From assembly GCA_964017125.1 (NCBI GenBank), contig OZ024903.1, forward strand, positions 64,706,578-64,770,577: 64,000 nt of DNA, written 5' to 3'. The stretch comes from Flabesymbios commensalis (lineage: Eukaryota > Annelida > Polychaeta > Terebellida > Flabelligeridae). Made by a program: the position numbers and the translations under genes. Numbering within the stretch: the stretch's first letter is position 1; every line of letters starts with the position of its first letter. The notes below the pieces were generated by a model, which saw only the letters and a list, made by a program, of their open reading frames with translations, did no database searches and was not told where the DNA came from. This document shows positions 35,876 to 48,286 of the stretch, in pieces.

Positions 35876-36190
35876 ATTGCTCTTTACTTTTAATACAACC
35901 GTTAACATACTGACCTAATTTGCCACAGTGGTGGCTTCCTTATGGCTTCCCTACGCTAATGACAGTACTAAAGATAAGTTCACGTCCTGATGGGTCGTGT
36001 CTCGTGCAGTCTGCACGTTGATTAAACCAGATATTTGATGTCTGATGTCACCTGTGCACATCTATGTCATCAAATGACTGTCGCAGCCCCAAAATACAGC
36101 CAACGCTGATGTGTGATAAATATCAACTCCTAATATACAGACAAGGTAGATGTATTTCAAAAGACCATTAAGCAGCAAACAAAGACTTTA

Positions 36191-36280
36191 AACTAATTTT
36201 GGTTTAATGTTGGCCCAGCGTCGTGGACGGTGGGCCAACATTAAACCAACATCGGTTCAATATCTTACGTTTGCTGGTTT
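36191..36280. repeat. Hairpin-family palindrome
   Basis: TTGGTTTAATGTTGGCCCA and core GCGTCGTGGACGGTGGGCC, then AACATTAAACCAA. The right flank retains TTACGTTTGCTGG of the full-length end. Confidence 0.8.
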
Positions 36281-36293
36281 TTACTGGGTAAGT

Positions 36294-36527
36294 TCAACCC
36301 TTTAACCGCCGGTCACGATTGTATTCGTTTTTTCATTAGAACAATAAATACCAACTTTAAACATGTTAAAAAACGTGACATCAATCAACATGATTTCAAA
36401 ATCTCTGACCTCCAATTTGTCAAATCTGAATAATTTTCACTCACTTGAAGTTGTGGATCGCGTCAGCGAGGCACAACTTCAAGTGGGTGAAAATTCCAAT
36501 TATATCATTTGGCGGTTAAAGGGTTAA
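36294..36527. mobile_element. TTAA MITE, copy 2
   Basis: CAACCCTTTAACCGCCGGTC at the left and GGCGGTTAAAGGGTTAA at the right. Internal hairpin CACTTGAAGTTGTGG...CACAACTTCAAGTG. Confidence 0.85.
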
Positions 36528-37240
36528 AGGGATATAAATACGATTTTGGATAAAACATATTCCCAGAAAACATAAGTATTGAAATATTAAAAACCATGAC
36601 TATCAATGTCCAACTCATTAAACTTCTATTCTTAACCTTGCCAGCACTACTCGCTCAATTAAAATGTGTTATTTGAGCTGCTCGTACTCCAAGAACCTTG
36701 GACACCGTACAATTACAAGAAGTATAGGTATTGCACTGATCGCAAAATGTTCATCGCTGCACAGGATGTTTACTTATATTAGCATAGGGCCTATATAATA
36801 CAGTATACTTTAATTTACTATTTTATTCGATATTTTTTCACATATAATTATATGTCTCATATCTACTTTGTATCCAAATATTCTTTTCTTCTTAAGAAAC
36901 ATATTATCTTATGGCACGCTGAATGAAACTACACCAGTATTACAGTGAATCACATCGTTTCAGTTTGCAACATAACTTCACTACAGTGTTTAGGCACGGA
37001 AGCTCGGCAACCCCATAGACTTTTCAGATAAGTCTACATTAGTGGCTGATTATGATTACTCTATTCTGTGCTTCATCTCGGACCAGTAACTGGAAAGCGG
37101 AACCATTCCTATCACGTGATCCTCAGAAGTCTATGGATGTGTTTAAGGCAGAGCACTGACTGGGTGACTTCCGCCCCCTCTGGTGGGTGGTGCGGCAATT
37201 AGACGACCAGGGCGTCATAGGGACGTGTTGGGACTGTAGA

Positions 37241-37328
37241 ACATACCAAGTTGGAACAAAAGGTTGGAATAAGGTTGGGCCATCGTCAACAGACGCTGAC
37301 TCAACCTTATACCAACGTTAGTATGTTA
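37241..37328. repeat. Hairpin-family palindrome, diverged
   Basis: ACATACCAAGTTGG... and CCAACGTTAGTATGT are inverted. The core is AAGGTTGGGCCATCGTC/GACGCTGACTCAACCTT. Confidence 0.7.
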
Positions 37329-37860
37329 TGGTTATAGGGACTACCAGCTGTGCAGCCCCATTCTACACCGGAACTGTACTTACATTTATGGGAAAATCAT
37401 GTGAGGGGAATAAAGAAAAAGAAAACCCTTTCAAAATCTGCGTATCTAGTTCCTTTCCATTGAAGCTTTAATATAGTTACCGTACCATGATATTTCTTTG
37501 CATCTGATCAGTTATATCATTGGCCATTAGATTACCATTCTAACATACTTCGTTAGCTTTAGCCTACTGATCCACAATTTGAGGCAGATGGAATCTGTTT
37601 TTGTTTGCTTTCCATAACCAACGTATACAGAGCTCGACACAATAGATCACAGAATAGAGATTGACAATAAGTGAGGCTTACATTTTTTTCGGAAAATTAT
37701 TTTTGTTTAACGCAGACGATATATATTTGGAAATGAATACATTTTTTGTATTGGAAAAAGAATGCATGTGTGACAAAAGAGGGAGAAAAACAGTTGATAT
37801 TCCAGTTCAATTAACTTATCATGTTTATATAGGGAAATCATTTATTTTAATCTAGTTTAT

Positions 37861-38142
37861 TTACAAATGCTCACAATAAGACATCGAAATAATTGCATTT
37901 TATCCACGTGTATCACATTTAGCACAATTATTATAATATTTTTCTAATTCCATCTTTCGCCCTGTTTTCTTTGACCTTCACTGCTGTAACGTCGGGTCTT
38001 TACAAATGCTCACAATAACACATCGACATCATTTAATTTAATCCTTGTGTGTGACATTTAGGCACACTTCTTATACTATTTTTCTACTCCCCTCTTTGCC
38101 CTGTTTTCTTTGACCTTCACCGCGGTCATGTCGGGTCTCTGG
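37861..38142. repeat. Two-unit tandem duplication, 139-base period
   Basis: TTACAAATGCTCACAATAA at 37861 and 38000. Each unit ends CCCTGTTTTCTTTGACCTTC...GTCGGGTCT. Confidence 0.85.
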
Positions 38143-38239
38143 TGAATTCCTGGTCTGCCACATTCACGGCGTCAGGGGCTGCAAACATTCACTTGATGCT
38201 TCTCTGGGGAGACATTCTTCTGCACCTATCAACGCGTAC

Positions 38240-38346
38240 CCAGCAACACGAGGCATTTACCCAATGCTGTTTCTATGTTGGCCCAGCGTCGAAGACGCTG
38301 GACCAGCATTGAAACAGCATTGGGTGAACGTCTCGTGTTTGCTGGG
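38240..38346. repeat. Full-length hairpin-family palindrome
   Basis: CAGCAAACACGAGGC to GTCTCGTGTTTGCTG, with arms of about 51 bases around GA. Useful as the reference full-length copy, together with 63555-63665. Confidence 0.9.
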
Positions 38347-39254
38347 GATTATAGTAACGCCAACAATCTCCAACCAAATATAAATGAAGGCGTATATCAA
38401 TGTACTGGAACGCAAATGTTCATCACTATTACCATACCCTCTCTATTCCTTTATCCGTAGTTACCTCTATATCTCTTGTGACCAGTTAAAAATTAAAATG
38501 TCATACTTATAATAAGCCTGTGTATATATCTGTTTTTAGGTACAAATGATATTGTTCAAATTGTAACTCAAAGTATAAACAAAAAAATTACCTTTGAGAT
38601 CTGCAATTACGAAACGTATTCTTAGACGTATTTTGTGATGAGCCATTTTTATGATCGCATTATCTAGCTTTCTTGCATAATTTATCAGTAATTTAAGCAG
38701 CACTGCAAAACGCATGGCAGATGGGCCGAATCTGCACAAAGAACATAATATCCTCGGCAATAAAACAGGCGGACCAATTAATTGACCCACACTGTTAGAA
38801 TAAGAAAGGTTTGATTACATGCCTAGTAAAGATCTCTGCCTGCCAGCTTTCTCCATCTAAATTGTTCAAGCACCGACCACTTGGCAAACGTTTCTATGGC
38901 AGCCAATCATAACCAGCGTTATTCACCATAAACAATTCGGCAGGACAATTGGAATTCCAACAACTCGAGGCTGTGGCTTAGTGTTGTACCAGCTTCACCC
39001 GGCGTTGGCACACCACTGAGTGGCAGTCTTCTTTTCCGTTGTTGTGCAGCAGCAGGCAGACGGGATGCTAAAATCTCGGCAGTCTCACTGGATCTATTAT
39101 GATCCACGCGGTAAATTTGTCCGTCTTTTTGTTACGGACGAGTGCGAACGACCGACTATTAAAGATAAAAATCGGAGAGTGTGGAGATAAGGACGAGTGT
39201 GAGACTTTCAGACACCACGCCCTATACCACCCGTAATGCTGATTAGCCAGTGCG

Positions 39255-39330
39255 CGAGGCTCATCGATGGCCGTCGATAATCATCGATGGGGATCGATGA
39301 GCATTGATGGCAATCGAGTAAGATCGATCA
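39255..39330. repeat. ATCGAT-rich cluster
   Basis: Repeated (T)CATCGATGG/GATCGATGA words about every 12 bases. Possibly a short diverged tandem repeat. Confidence 0.5.
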
Positions 39331-39381
39331 CGATTGAACGAATAAGGATAAACATCGTGTAAAACCAATTTGAGATCCACC

Positions 39382-39434
39382 AGGGTTATTTGGTCTCGAG
39401 GCGCAGCCGAGGGAGCAAATAACCCTGTAGGGCT
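39382..39434. repeat. Short hairpin CAGGGTTATTTG
   Basis: CAGGGTTATTTG pairs with CAAATAACCCTG. The inner CTCGAGG/GCCGAGG pairs partly. Confidence 0.7.
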
Positions 39435-39935
39435 CAAAATCACACCCAATCGGGCTCAAATCACAACTGAATAAATATATGGACAAACAACACATTTAGA
39501 ACTTAATTAGTACATCATTGGGTTTCCTCGGTTGACTGCGTTGATACTCTAATTTTAAATAAGTATAGCCCACGTATATTGACGATGTTAATGAGAATAT
39601 TCATATAGTGACAGAGAAGAATGGTTTGGGTGTGTTCATCTTTGGCATCATTGCTTTTAGGAATGTCGGCACCGTCTTGACGGATGGGGAACTGGTGGGG
39701 GTCCATGAGCCTTACGTCAATCTTTCTCCCTTTCATCGAAACAAGCTAAATATAGACACTACCTCCTTGATTATACCGATGTGTCATTCTAACAGAGCCT
39801 TAATTATCACTTGCTGTACAACATTATCGTCTCCACTATCTGACGCTCAACACCATTTGAATAGAAGAGTAAAAAGTGCAAAATTTCTTTTAGAATGTAG
39901 TATAACTTTAAAAATGTAAAATATAGAATAGATGT

Positions 39936-40150
39936 ACAAACTGTAATAGCGAACCAGAATATGGCACAAACTAAACAAAGAAAATAATGAAACTATAATT
40001 ATAATAGAAAACCAGAATATGGCGAAAAATAAATAAATAAAATAGTGAAGCTATAACTGTAATAGTTTTAAACCGGAATATGGCAAAAAATGCCCCAAAA
40101 AGTACAACTTTACTTGTAATAGTTAAACCACAAATAATATTATGGCCAAA
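39936..40150. repeat. Degenerate tandem repeat, about 55-60-base units
   Basis: ACTGTAATAG...ACCAGAATATGGC recurs near 39938, 39992, 40051 and, weakly, 40110. Confidence 0.65.
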
Positions 40151-40772
40151 ATTATATGCTGGAAAAAGTAAAACTAATTGGCCGCAATGATATGCTGTGA
40201 AATCCTTATAAAGATGCTGGCGTGTTATATCCGAGTGGTTGAAATGCGTTCTTGGTATAGATAATATTTGTATCAATATATCAATCCATATTATTTAATA
40301 TGAAAGATTGTTATCCTCTGCGGTGATGACGGTGATCAGACTGACGACAGAGTACTTTTTAATCGGAAATACTTTAAAACCCTAATACACACATGATAAT
40401 GATGTGATATTAAAATACGACACATAAGCTTGGGTGGCGAAATGTGGTATATCACATTTTGACCCCAGGTAATGAATCTGCGCTAACTATTCACATACCT
40501 CACAGGTTTATTGCGAACCCTGCATCCGGCGCACGATAGGCAGCATCCGCCGGGACACAATGATAATCTCTGATCAGATTTTAGGAATGTACAAACTAAT
40601 AAATCACATATAATAGCTGTGTGTTAATATTCCCCACTGACAATGACTGCTTCTGACCATGTGAACTATGCCTGTCATATTATACAGGGTTGGTCTGGCA
40701 ATGGATGGCTGCAGGCTTATTTGTATGGCATAAATTCCCGGTAAACAGCTCTTACGCCTATATACTATGGTC

Positions 40773-40855
40773 CAGCAACCATGAGATGTAGGCCCGATGT
40801 TGGGCCACCGGCTGCGACGCTGGCCCAACACTGGGCCAATATCTTGTGTTTGCAT
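40773..40855. repeat. Hairpin-family copy, moderately decayed
   Basis: CAGCAACCATGAGAT at the left, core GGGCCACCGGCTGCGACGCTGGCCC, right ATCTTGTGTTTGC. Confidence 0.7.
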
Positions 40856-40859
40856 GGGT

Positions 40860-42180
40860 GGTATTTGTGTAAAATATCCCATCATAACTACTTCCTGCTC
40901 TGCCCAGAGTTAGATCACAAACCAGTCAACAGACAATGTCAGACCCACTGATACATACCAACAATCATACCCTCAATACCCCTTGGCTAAAGTTTTCTAA
41001 CACGGAGATTTGAAAGCAACGATAAAAAGTACACCAAATAAATAAAGTTATATTTAGTTACGCCTCACAATGATACAGCAACCTCTACTCAATACAACTA
41101 TGGAATAAAAGGCGGTGATTGGGTAATTTCGTCATGTGTGTGTCAGTGTGAATTGGTCAGAACGATTCTACCCTGGTTGTTGAATACATCTTATTCAGAG
41201 TATAGGTCTATTCTGTTCTCCTTAGTTGAATCAGTCTTATACGATTACCATAATAAACGACCTAAATAAGGTGAGGACATGATTAGCTATAGGCCTACTC
41301 ACCCGTGATCAAACATGACAAACACACAAATTACTTATCATCCACTCACAGTATAAATACAATGACACGTGACTAAAGATGCCATCTTCAACTATCAAAT
41401 AAGTTGAGCTAGCAATTCTGCGTAATGGTCTAGACTTAGCTAGACACGATACTGATGATACTGATACTGATGAGATTAGAACATGTTGGACACTTTTTAC
41501 TCACCGTCAACAATCAGAGGTAGGCTACAGGGCATGACAGAGGGATTACCGCACCTTCCACAGTCGAGTAGGTCTGCGACCTCGGAGAAACCTTAGGAAG
41601 ATGGCTTACCAGTGGTAAGGTGATAAAAGCTGACTCGCGTAAGTTCGTATAAATAACACCAACCTACAGCACCTCCTCGTGTTCGCTGGGTTTCCACCGA
41701 TATGGAGTCACTGCTTTTTTATTGTACATCCAGTCCAAATGAGCAAGAGGTAAAACAAATCCCCCATCAGTATTATTATTACTGACAAAGCTGTGATGCT
41801 TTAAGGATGGCGTTAGGCGATTTGCGGGCCAGGTCGAGAGTGTAAGGCGATTATCTGGTCCAACTGGCCAACGTGGCCGCATCCTCACCAGCCAGCAAAC
41901 ATTGGCTGAACAGTTGTTGCAATGTATGGCCAACATGTTAGATAGAGTGCCATCATTGCACCGATATCTCTTGTAATATGTCTGCACCGCCTGCCCTGCA
42001 TCTCATATCGCCTTTCATAGCGCCCACGACAGGATGTTTCAATCAACTTATAACAATAACGTTATACACAGACATACCGAGTATTTATATAGATTATTAT
42101 ATAACAAGCACTATTTTCTAAAAACAGTGACACTGATGAAAACGCAAGTAATTCTATGCTTTCTCCTTCATAGTTTCAAG
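40860..42180. other. Non-coding stretch
   Basis: Holds the third copy of the dispersed repeat (41085-41180) and a hairpin-family fragment at 41881-41935. No gene recognised. Confidence 0.4.
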
Positions 42181-42184
42181 ACTG

Positions 42185-42429
42185 TTAACCCTTTAACCGC
42201 CAAATTATTCAATTGGAATTTTCACCTACTTGAAGTCGTTTCTCGCTGACGCGATCCACAACTTTAAGTGAGTGAAAATTATTCAGATTTGACAAAATGG
42301 AGGTCAACTCTTTTCAAATCTTGCTGGTTGATGTCACATTTTATCTTTACCATATTTGAAATGTGGTACTTAATGTGCTAATAAAAATGAAAACACGAAT
42401 ATATGCGACACCGGCGGTTAAAGAGTTAA
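42185..42429. mobile_element. TTAA MITE, copy 3 (reverse orientation)
   Basis: TTAACCCTTTAACCGCC at the left, GGCGGTTAAAGAGTTAA at the right. Same internal sequence as copy 2, inverted. Confidence 0.85.
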
Positions 42430-42961
42430 TGTACTAACCTATGTTATTGATAATAAAATGTTACCACAATCTATTCACAGCATTTGGCCACCTGTGGGTT
42501 ACATGTCTGCGCTAACATCAGGCTGCGTCAAATGAAAGAGGTCTGTGATATGCGTGAAGAGAACAAATAGCACACAAGGCATTTTGGTCGATCAGCAATG
42601 TCGGTGGCCATATTCACTGCTCGAACCTGAAACCAAACTGAGAACCCAGTGATGTGCTTGCGGACAAAAGGTGGCTTTAGGATAATCTGGATTGTGGGTT
42701 ATTTTCAGCCTCTAGGTGTGAGCGCGCGGTCAACCTTATTACAATACAAGTGCAAAATCATTATTCAGACTTATCGGAAATCAACAAAATAGTCGCTGAA
42801 GTGGTCTCGGTGGGTCCTGGGTTTACGTGCAGAGTTATTATGGTCATTGCCTTCCCCAGCTGAACCTTTACAAAAACTGGATACAAAGCTTATTTTGTTT
42901 TCTCCATTTGAAACTGTAACGTGCGTGAATTGTTTCTCGAATTAGGAAGATGTATCTTCCA

Positions 42962-43141
42962 CTTAAACATGTTAAGGAAAACATGTGACAATCAATCAAC
43001 AAGATTTCAAAATTGTTGACCTCCATGTTGTCAAACCTGAATAATTTTCAGTTACTTGAAGTTGTGAATCGCGTCAGCGAGACACAACTTCAAGTGGGTG
43101 AAAATTCCAATTTAATAATTTAATAATTTGGCGGTTAAAGA
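42962..43141. mobile_element. TTAA MITE, copy 4, left end missing
   Basis: Internal sequence and GGCGGTTAAAG right end retained. The left terminus is lost. Confidence 0.7.
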
Positions 43142-43149
43142 TTTTATGC

Positions 43150-43930
43150 AGTAGCAGCTACATCGTCTCAGTTCCAATAGAGGTGACATGAATAAAAAGC
43201 CAGTGGATCACAATGTCCGGTAAATTTAGTAAAAAATGCCTTTCACATCATATATACAGGGTGCTAGTCAATGAAGCATAATGAGAAAAATAAAGTTAAA
43301 AATAGGTATCATATTTTATTGTGGGGTTACACTCAAAATCTCATTTATCAGTATTCTCTATATTGGCGTCACGAGCAGCTTGACGAACAATGATTCCCTT
43401 CCCCATAATAATGAACTAAGCATGATAGGAAAAAAGTACCAGGATATTTGTTGAATGCGGTCGACAAATCTCTTCTTTTCACTGTGGTCTGTCTAATTAT
43501 ACAGCAGTAGACATGTTAATACTTGCAAATAAAATTTGATGTATACTTTCAGTTTATATCACCATCACTCCTATTACAATATTGTCCTGGCTATCATTGT
43601 TAGACACCCCGTATATAGTAAATAAACGTAGCTTACTCGCTGGGATATATTTACATTGACTATCTGATGTGCCATCATCATTGATTGTAGCCTGGAGATG
43701 AAGTCATAAAATACAATCAGAACCCTTAGACACAGATATAATAAACTAGATGGATATTCTGACGAGGTACAAATCCATCAGAATGTTAGCTCTGCCTTAG
43801 CCTTCTCTTGTGAGGACATTCCCTCTGTGGGGAGTTCCATGGGTGGGCATCAAGAGAAGACGAAGTAGAGATGCCATCCTCGGCGATAAGCACTTGTTCA
43901 GATTCAGATGACTAGTTCAGATACCGCTTC
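43150..43930. other. Non-coding stretch
   Basis: Nothing recognised. Confidence 0.4.
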
Positions 43931-43938
43931 ACAGACGT

Positions 43939-44008
43939 TAGCCAATCGCTGCTTCGTCGCTGGGCCGACGTCTCCGACGGCGACCCAGCGATGAATCAGC
44001 GATTGGCC
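43939..44008. repeat. Hairpin-family palindrome, GCCAATCGCTG variant
   Basis: GCCAATCGCTG...CGCTGGG pairs with CCCAGCG...CAGCGATTGGC around GTCTCCGAC. About four mismatches in 32 pairs, yet the arm sequence is very unlike other copies. Confidence 0.88.
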
Positions 44009-44009
44009 A

Positions 44010-45590
44010 CCATTTTGTAAGATGAATGTTTTCAGCTGGTTCTTCGTCGGTAGTGGTTGTACCACCCATCTGCAATCACTTCCAATCAGGCGTTCTATCG
44101 TCTTCAGAGAGACGTACCAGCCGTCTTGGCAAAACCAGAGAGCACCGCAGATTCAACACGTGTCTACACAACTCATACGTGTCTGGACACGGATGATGCA
44201 TTTACTCAATGCTAGCTAGGCTGGTGGGTTTGGACAAAAACGCCTTTAAGCACACCGGTATTAGTTTGTTTTGTATCATTAAGGCTTTTAGAAATCAGTA
44301 TGATTGCTTATAGATTTGAAATGCCTTTGGAGGCGCAGGCCTGAGGGATGGGCCAGGAATCACCAATCGACAAGAGTATGGTACAACCAAAACTGAACTT
44401 GAGGTACGCCTATTTTTGTGGTGTTTCGTTATATCACCAGTTGCGTCTATCGATACCTCACCTCGTCGTGATTTTAAATATAGCAATGATAGTGTGTTAC
44501 TGAGCGTAAACTATTATGACTGTTAGTACGTTATACGTACACATGGAAACATTTAGTTTATAGCAGAAATTCGCCATACTAAGAAAAGTATTTATATACA
44601 TGTAATTGTATTTCTATTTAATAAAAGAAATGTCAAACCGTATTTTCATAATATTTGTTTTTGTGATGGTCATATTATTTTCACTTGATTGCGCTATGTG
44701 AGCTATGATTATTTGAAAAAAATAATAAAATAAACTGAAATAAGTCTGAAATAAGAAATAAGTCACTGAACTGTATTGTTTTTCACGTCTTTCACATGAG
44801 ACCGCGCTTGATCAGAGATCAATTGATCGTTATTCTATTGATTTTACAGATAACAAAGCCAATTATAAACAAACCCAGTCGCCAAAGAGCTGGGGTTTCC
44901 AGTAGGGAGCATGGTGTCCTGCTCTGGAGCATTAAAGTGCATCTAAATTCTCACGAATGTCGGCAATCACGACAATAAAGTTTGGCTGGATTCTGTTCAG
45001 TTCAGTTTTTAGATAGCAGGATGAAGGAGGGGCTGGTGCGATGGAGGGTATAGAGATAAAAAAAACACTCCGTACCAAGCAAACATGAGACACAGAATGA
45101 AATGGCGGCTTAATAATGGGCCAGTGTGGAACACTGTGGACTAACATTTAGCCCATATTTGGCCATTCTCCTCGTATTTTCCGGGATAACGTTGTTTATT
45201 ATGCTGTTAAATTTATCTTTATCTAATCTTGTCATCTCCTTCGCAATTGACTAGTAAATTTGGCTATCGGCCAGTTTAATTGGATGGAGACTGCGAGATG
45301 TACTTGATAGGGATTCTTGCCTTATATTTGTCGATTCTGTTCATCTGATACCATAAAGCGCGGCGAGTGAGATGGCTCTAATTGGCGTGATTGATAATCG
45401 TGATCTTACGTTTTGATTGATATTGATTTCTGAGACGATGTCATAAAAAACGGGTCCCCGGTGTGCATTCCATGCACAAAATAAACCCCTCTTTTCTGTA
45501 CAGATCCTTGATGTGATGTCGCAGAGAAGTCCTTGACGTTGACACATTGTCCTAACAAGGATCTACGCCTGCGAAGTACTGCTGACCCGT
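44010..45590. other. Non-coding stretch
   Basis: No gene recognised. A decayed hairpin fragment near 45065-45165. Confidence 0.4.
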
Positions 45591-45700
45591 GTTCTCGCAC
45601 AAGTCACGATATATCGTAGGATTCTGATTGGTCGAGATGACCATCTCGACCAATCAGAATCCTACGATATAGGCCCTATCCTAACTTGTACGAGAATCAT
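45591..45700. repeat. Nested palindrome with perfect 30-base core arms
   Basis: 45610-45639 and 45642-45671 are exact reverse complements around AC. The outer TTCTCGCACAAGT and ACTTGTACGAGAA also pair after asymmetric spacers. Confidence 0.9.
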
Positions 45701-48280
45701 GCGTCTGGTTAAAACTAGTGGCAGTAAAAACTACGGCGGAAAGAAAACCAAATTAGGAAAGTGTCCATACCAAGCTGGTGAATTAGTACAGAGGTCTCAG
45801 TAGAGTAGCCACGACACCACAGTAAAATCATACACATGGTCTTATGAGCAATACAAAATAATACACACCCTGTGAGAACGAACACATCTCGTGTTTAGCA
45901 CAGGGTGTGCTGTGCAATATTATACCGTATCGTACCTCACACTTCACATTAGGTGTTGATGCTATTGGCAAGGACGTTATATAGAACGTTCTTGGTATTG
46001 TGCTCCATGCACCCCTAACCCGGCAAAAACGAAAGTTGTGTATGGGACTCAATTTCCGAGGGAGCAGGTGACGCTGAAGGTTTAATATTCGGACAGCGTC
46101 GCGAACGAGTGGACCAACGTTAAACCGACATTAGGTCAAAGTTTCGTGTCATTATTATTGCATAGAGGTTTATATAAAATCACATAATTATGGCGAGGCA
46201 TATGATATCAAAAATATACAGCATGCTATATATCATCTCTTGTTCAACAATGATTTGTTATCAAACTCGGTGGCTGGGGTATTTTTTCTGGTCAATCCGT
46301 TAAACCTTTTTATCAATAAGTGAACACGCAAGTCTCTAATACGTCATTTTCAAGCAAATTCCACCTTGATCCACAAAGTATAAGAGATAAATCAGTTTGG
46401 AGTGGAGTGATTAATCCTGATGATTGATGGTAGACGATTTCATGCCTCAATTTGGAGATGACTTTTCCCTGTCGTTTTTAACACAAGAAAATATTATTTA
46501 CCTAGCTGATGCTGGGATAAGTTGTAATTACTTATTCATATACGAAAATTCTTTATAATGACAAATTGTTATAAATAATACTATGTACACACATGTACCG
46601 TATGACAGCGTTTGTAGAAAACATATTCAGTCAGGCAGTCGTGTCATTATGTCGTGTTCAGATATATTTGTGAAGTATAATTATTCTTGCTTTAATCTGT
46701 TTTGTATTATATATTTTCAATACGATCGAAATTTGACTGGAACAAATCTGCCATGTGGCCCTACTCAGACTACATTAAGCCACCCTCTTTCTGCGCACAT
46801 GGAATAATTATATAATATCAATTATTCATGTAAATAATAATTATTGGCAATGTATTATCGGATATCCAGGCCAGCAAAGTGATATTGATTTTCTATTTCT
46901 ACATAATATTTGCCTATGGAGAGGATTAGTCATGTGAGCTTCCCCGAATTAATTGTCAAGATGATTAGTTTGCTGATAAAGACCATACTCTCAACATATT
47001 AGCATCGCCTATATGCCCATCTTATGTAACGTTGTCTGTCGAAACCCAGTATTGTGAAAGCAGCTGATTTTGACTACCTCAAGGCCACAATAAATGCAGT
47101 TCCTTGCGACACGTTTTGCTCAGAGAAACATAGTTATTGCCGATTACCATATTTTCCACAGCGTAGACAAACAAATCATTAAGAAAATGAACATTTTAAC
47201 AACTAATATAAACTACGTTAGATGCCCTCGCACTCAGAGGGTTAATATGGGTGATGATTTTCTCATAACTATTGATGGTGACTTCTGCTAGGGGCGAGTA
47301 AACACCATCAACAAGTATGCCATAATGCACTAAAAGTTGCAATGCAAGCTGGCTTACTACTCAACATAAAGGCCCGGTGTAGTCCCCAGACCTACTCTGC
47401 ACAATGTCATATTTCATACTATTTCAGATGACATTTAAATACTAGAGTGCTCAGCTCCCATTTTTAAACGACTGGGAACGATTTTCCCCAAGGCAAAAGT
47501 AGGGGGCGGAGCTAATTCGTGACGTCAAAAGGTGGGGACATGCTTGACTGGTTATATTACATGTACATGTACATGTAGCTGATGATGTATTGTATGATTT
47601 TATAAAACTGACCAAAGTCAACACGGAACGCCGGTCCAACGCTGCCTGAATGCAGGTACAGCACTAGAATTGATGGCCATCAGCGCGTCCGCTCACTGGC
47701 CAGCGTCTAGAATTCACTCGCCCCTTGTTCACCCTATCGATGCGGGTATATTCAAATGAATAGAAATCTAGTTCAGCTCATGTACATATACAAGAAACAT
47801 GAAAATATACTCGATGCAGTTTCAATGTTAATTCAGATTCAATAATAGGCGGTTGTTGTGTGTGAAGTCATGAGGTGGGAGATCCGCCCAGCCTAAGAAA
47901 TGTGCACATTTTCAATTTTTATTTTTGAAAATAACTGATAATAAGTGGACTAAAATAATCTGCTAAGTTATGAGATACTTCATTGTGATATATACTCCCA
48001 TTATATTGATGAACTGAAATCACTTCACAGGGCCTGTTTTAGAGCCAAAACTGATTTCATGAAACACTAGAACCGTCAATGTGCAGTTTTATCATAAACT
48101 GATAAATGAACAACAACAGTTTGTCCAATAAAAGTAGCCCTCTGTGATAAAAGGCGGTGTCTTTTTGATGGCCATTCAACCTAATCAGCAACACTACAAT
48201 TATTTTGCTCAGTATCTTAATATTGTAGCAAATAATCTATAGTACAGCATTATAGTACAACATTTCTAATGTTATGTCAT
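45700..48280. other. Non-coding stretch
   Basis: Hairpin-family remnant at 46075-46150 and short ACATGT repeats at 47562-47578. No coding gene recognised. Confidence 0.4.
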
Positions 48281-48286
48281 CGTCAT

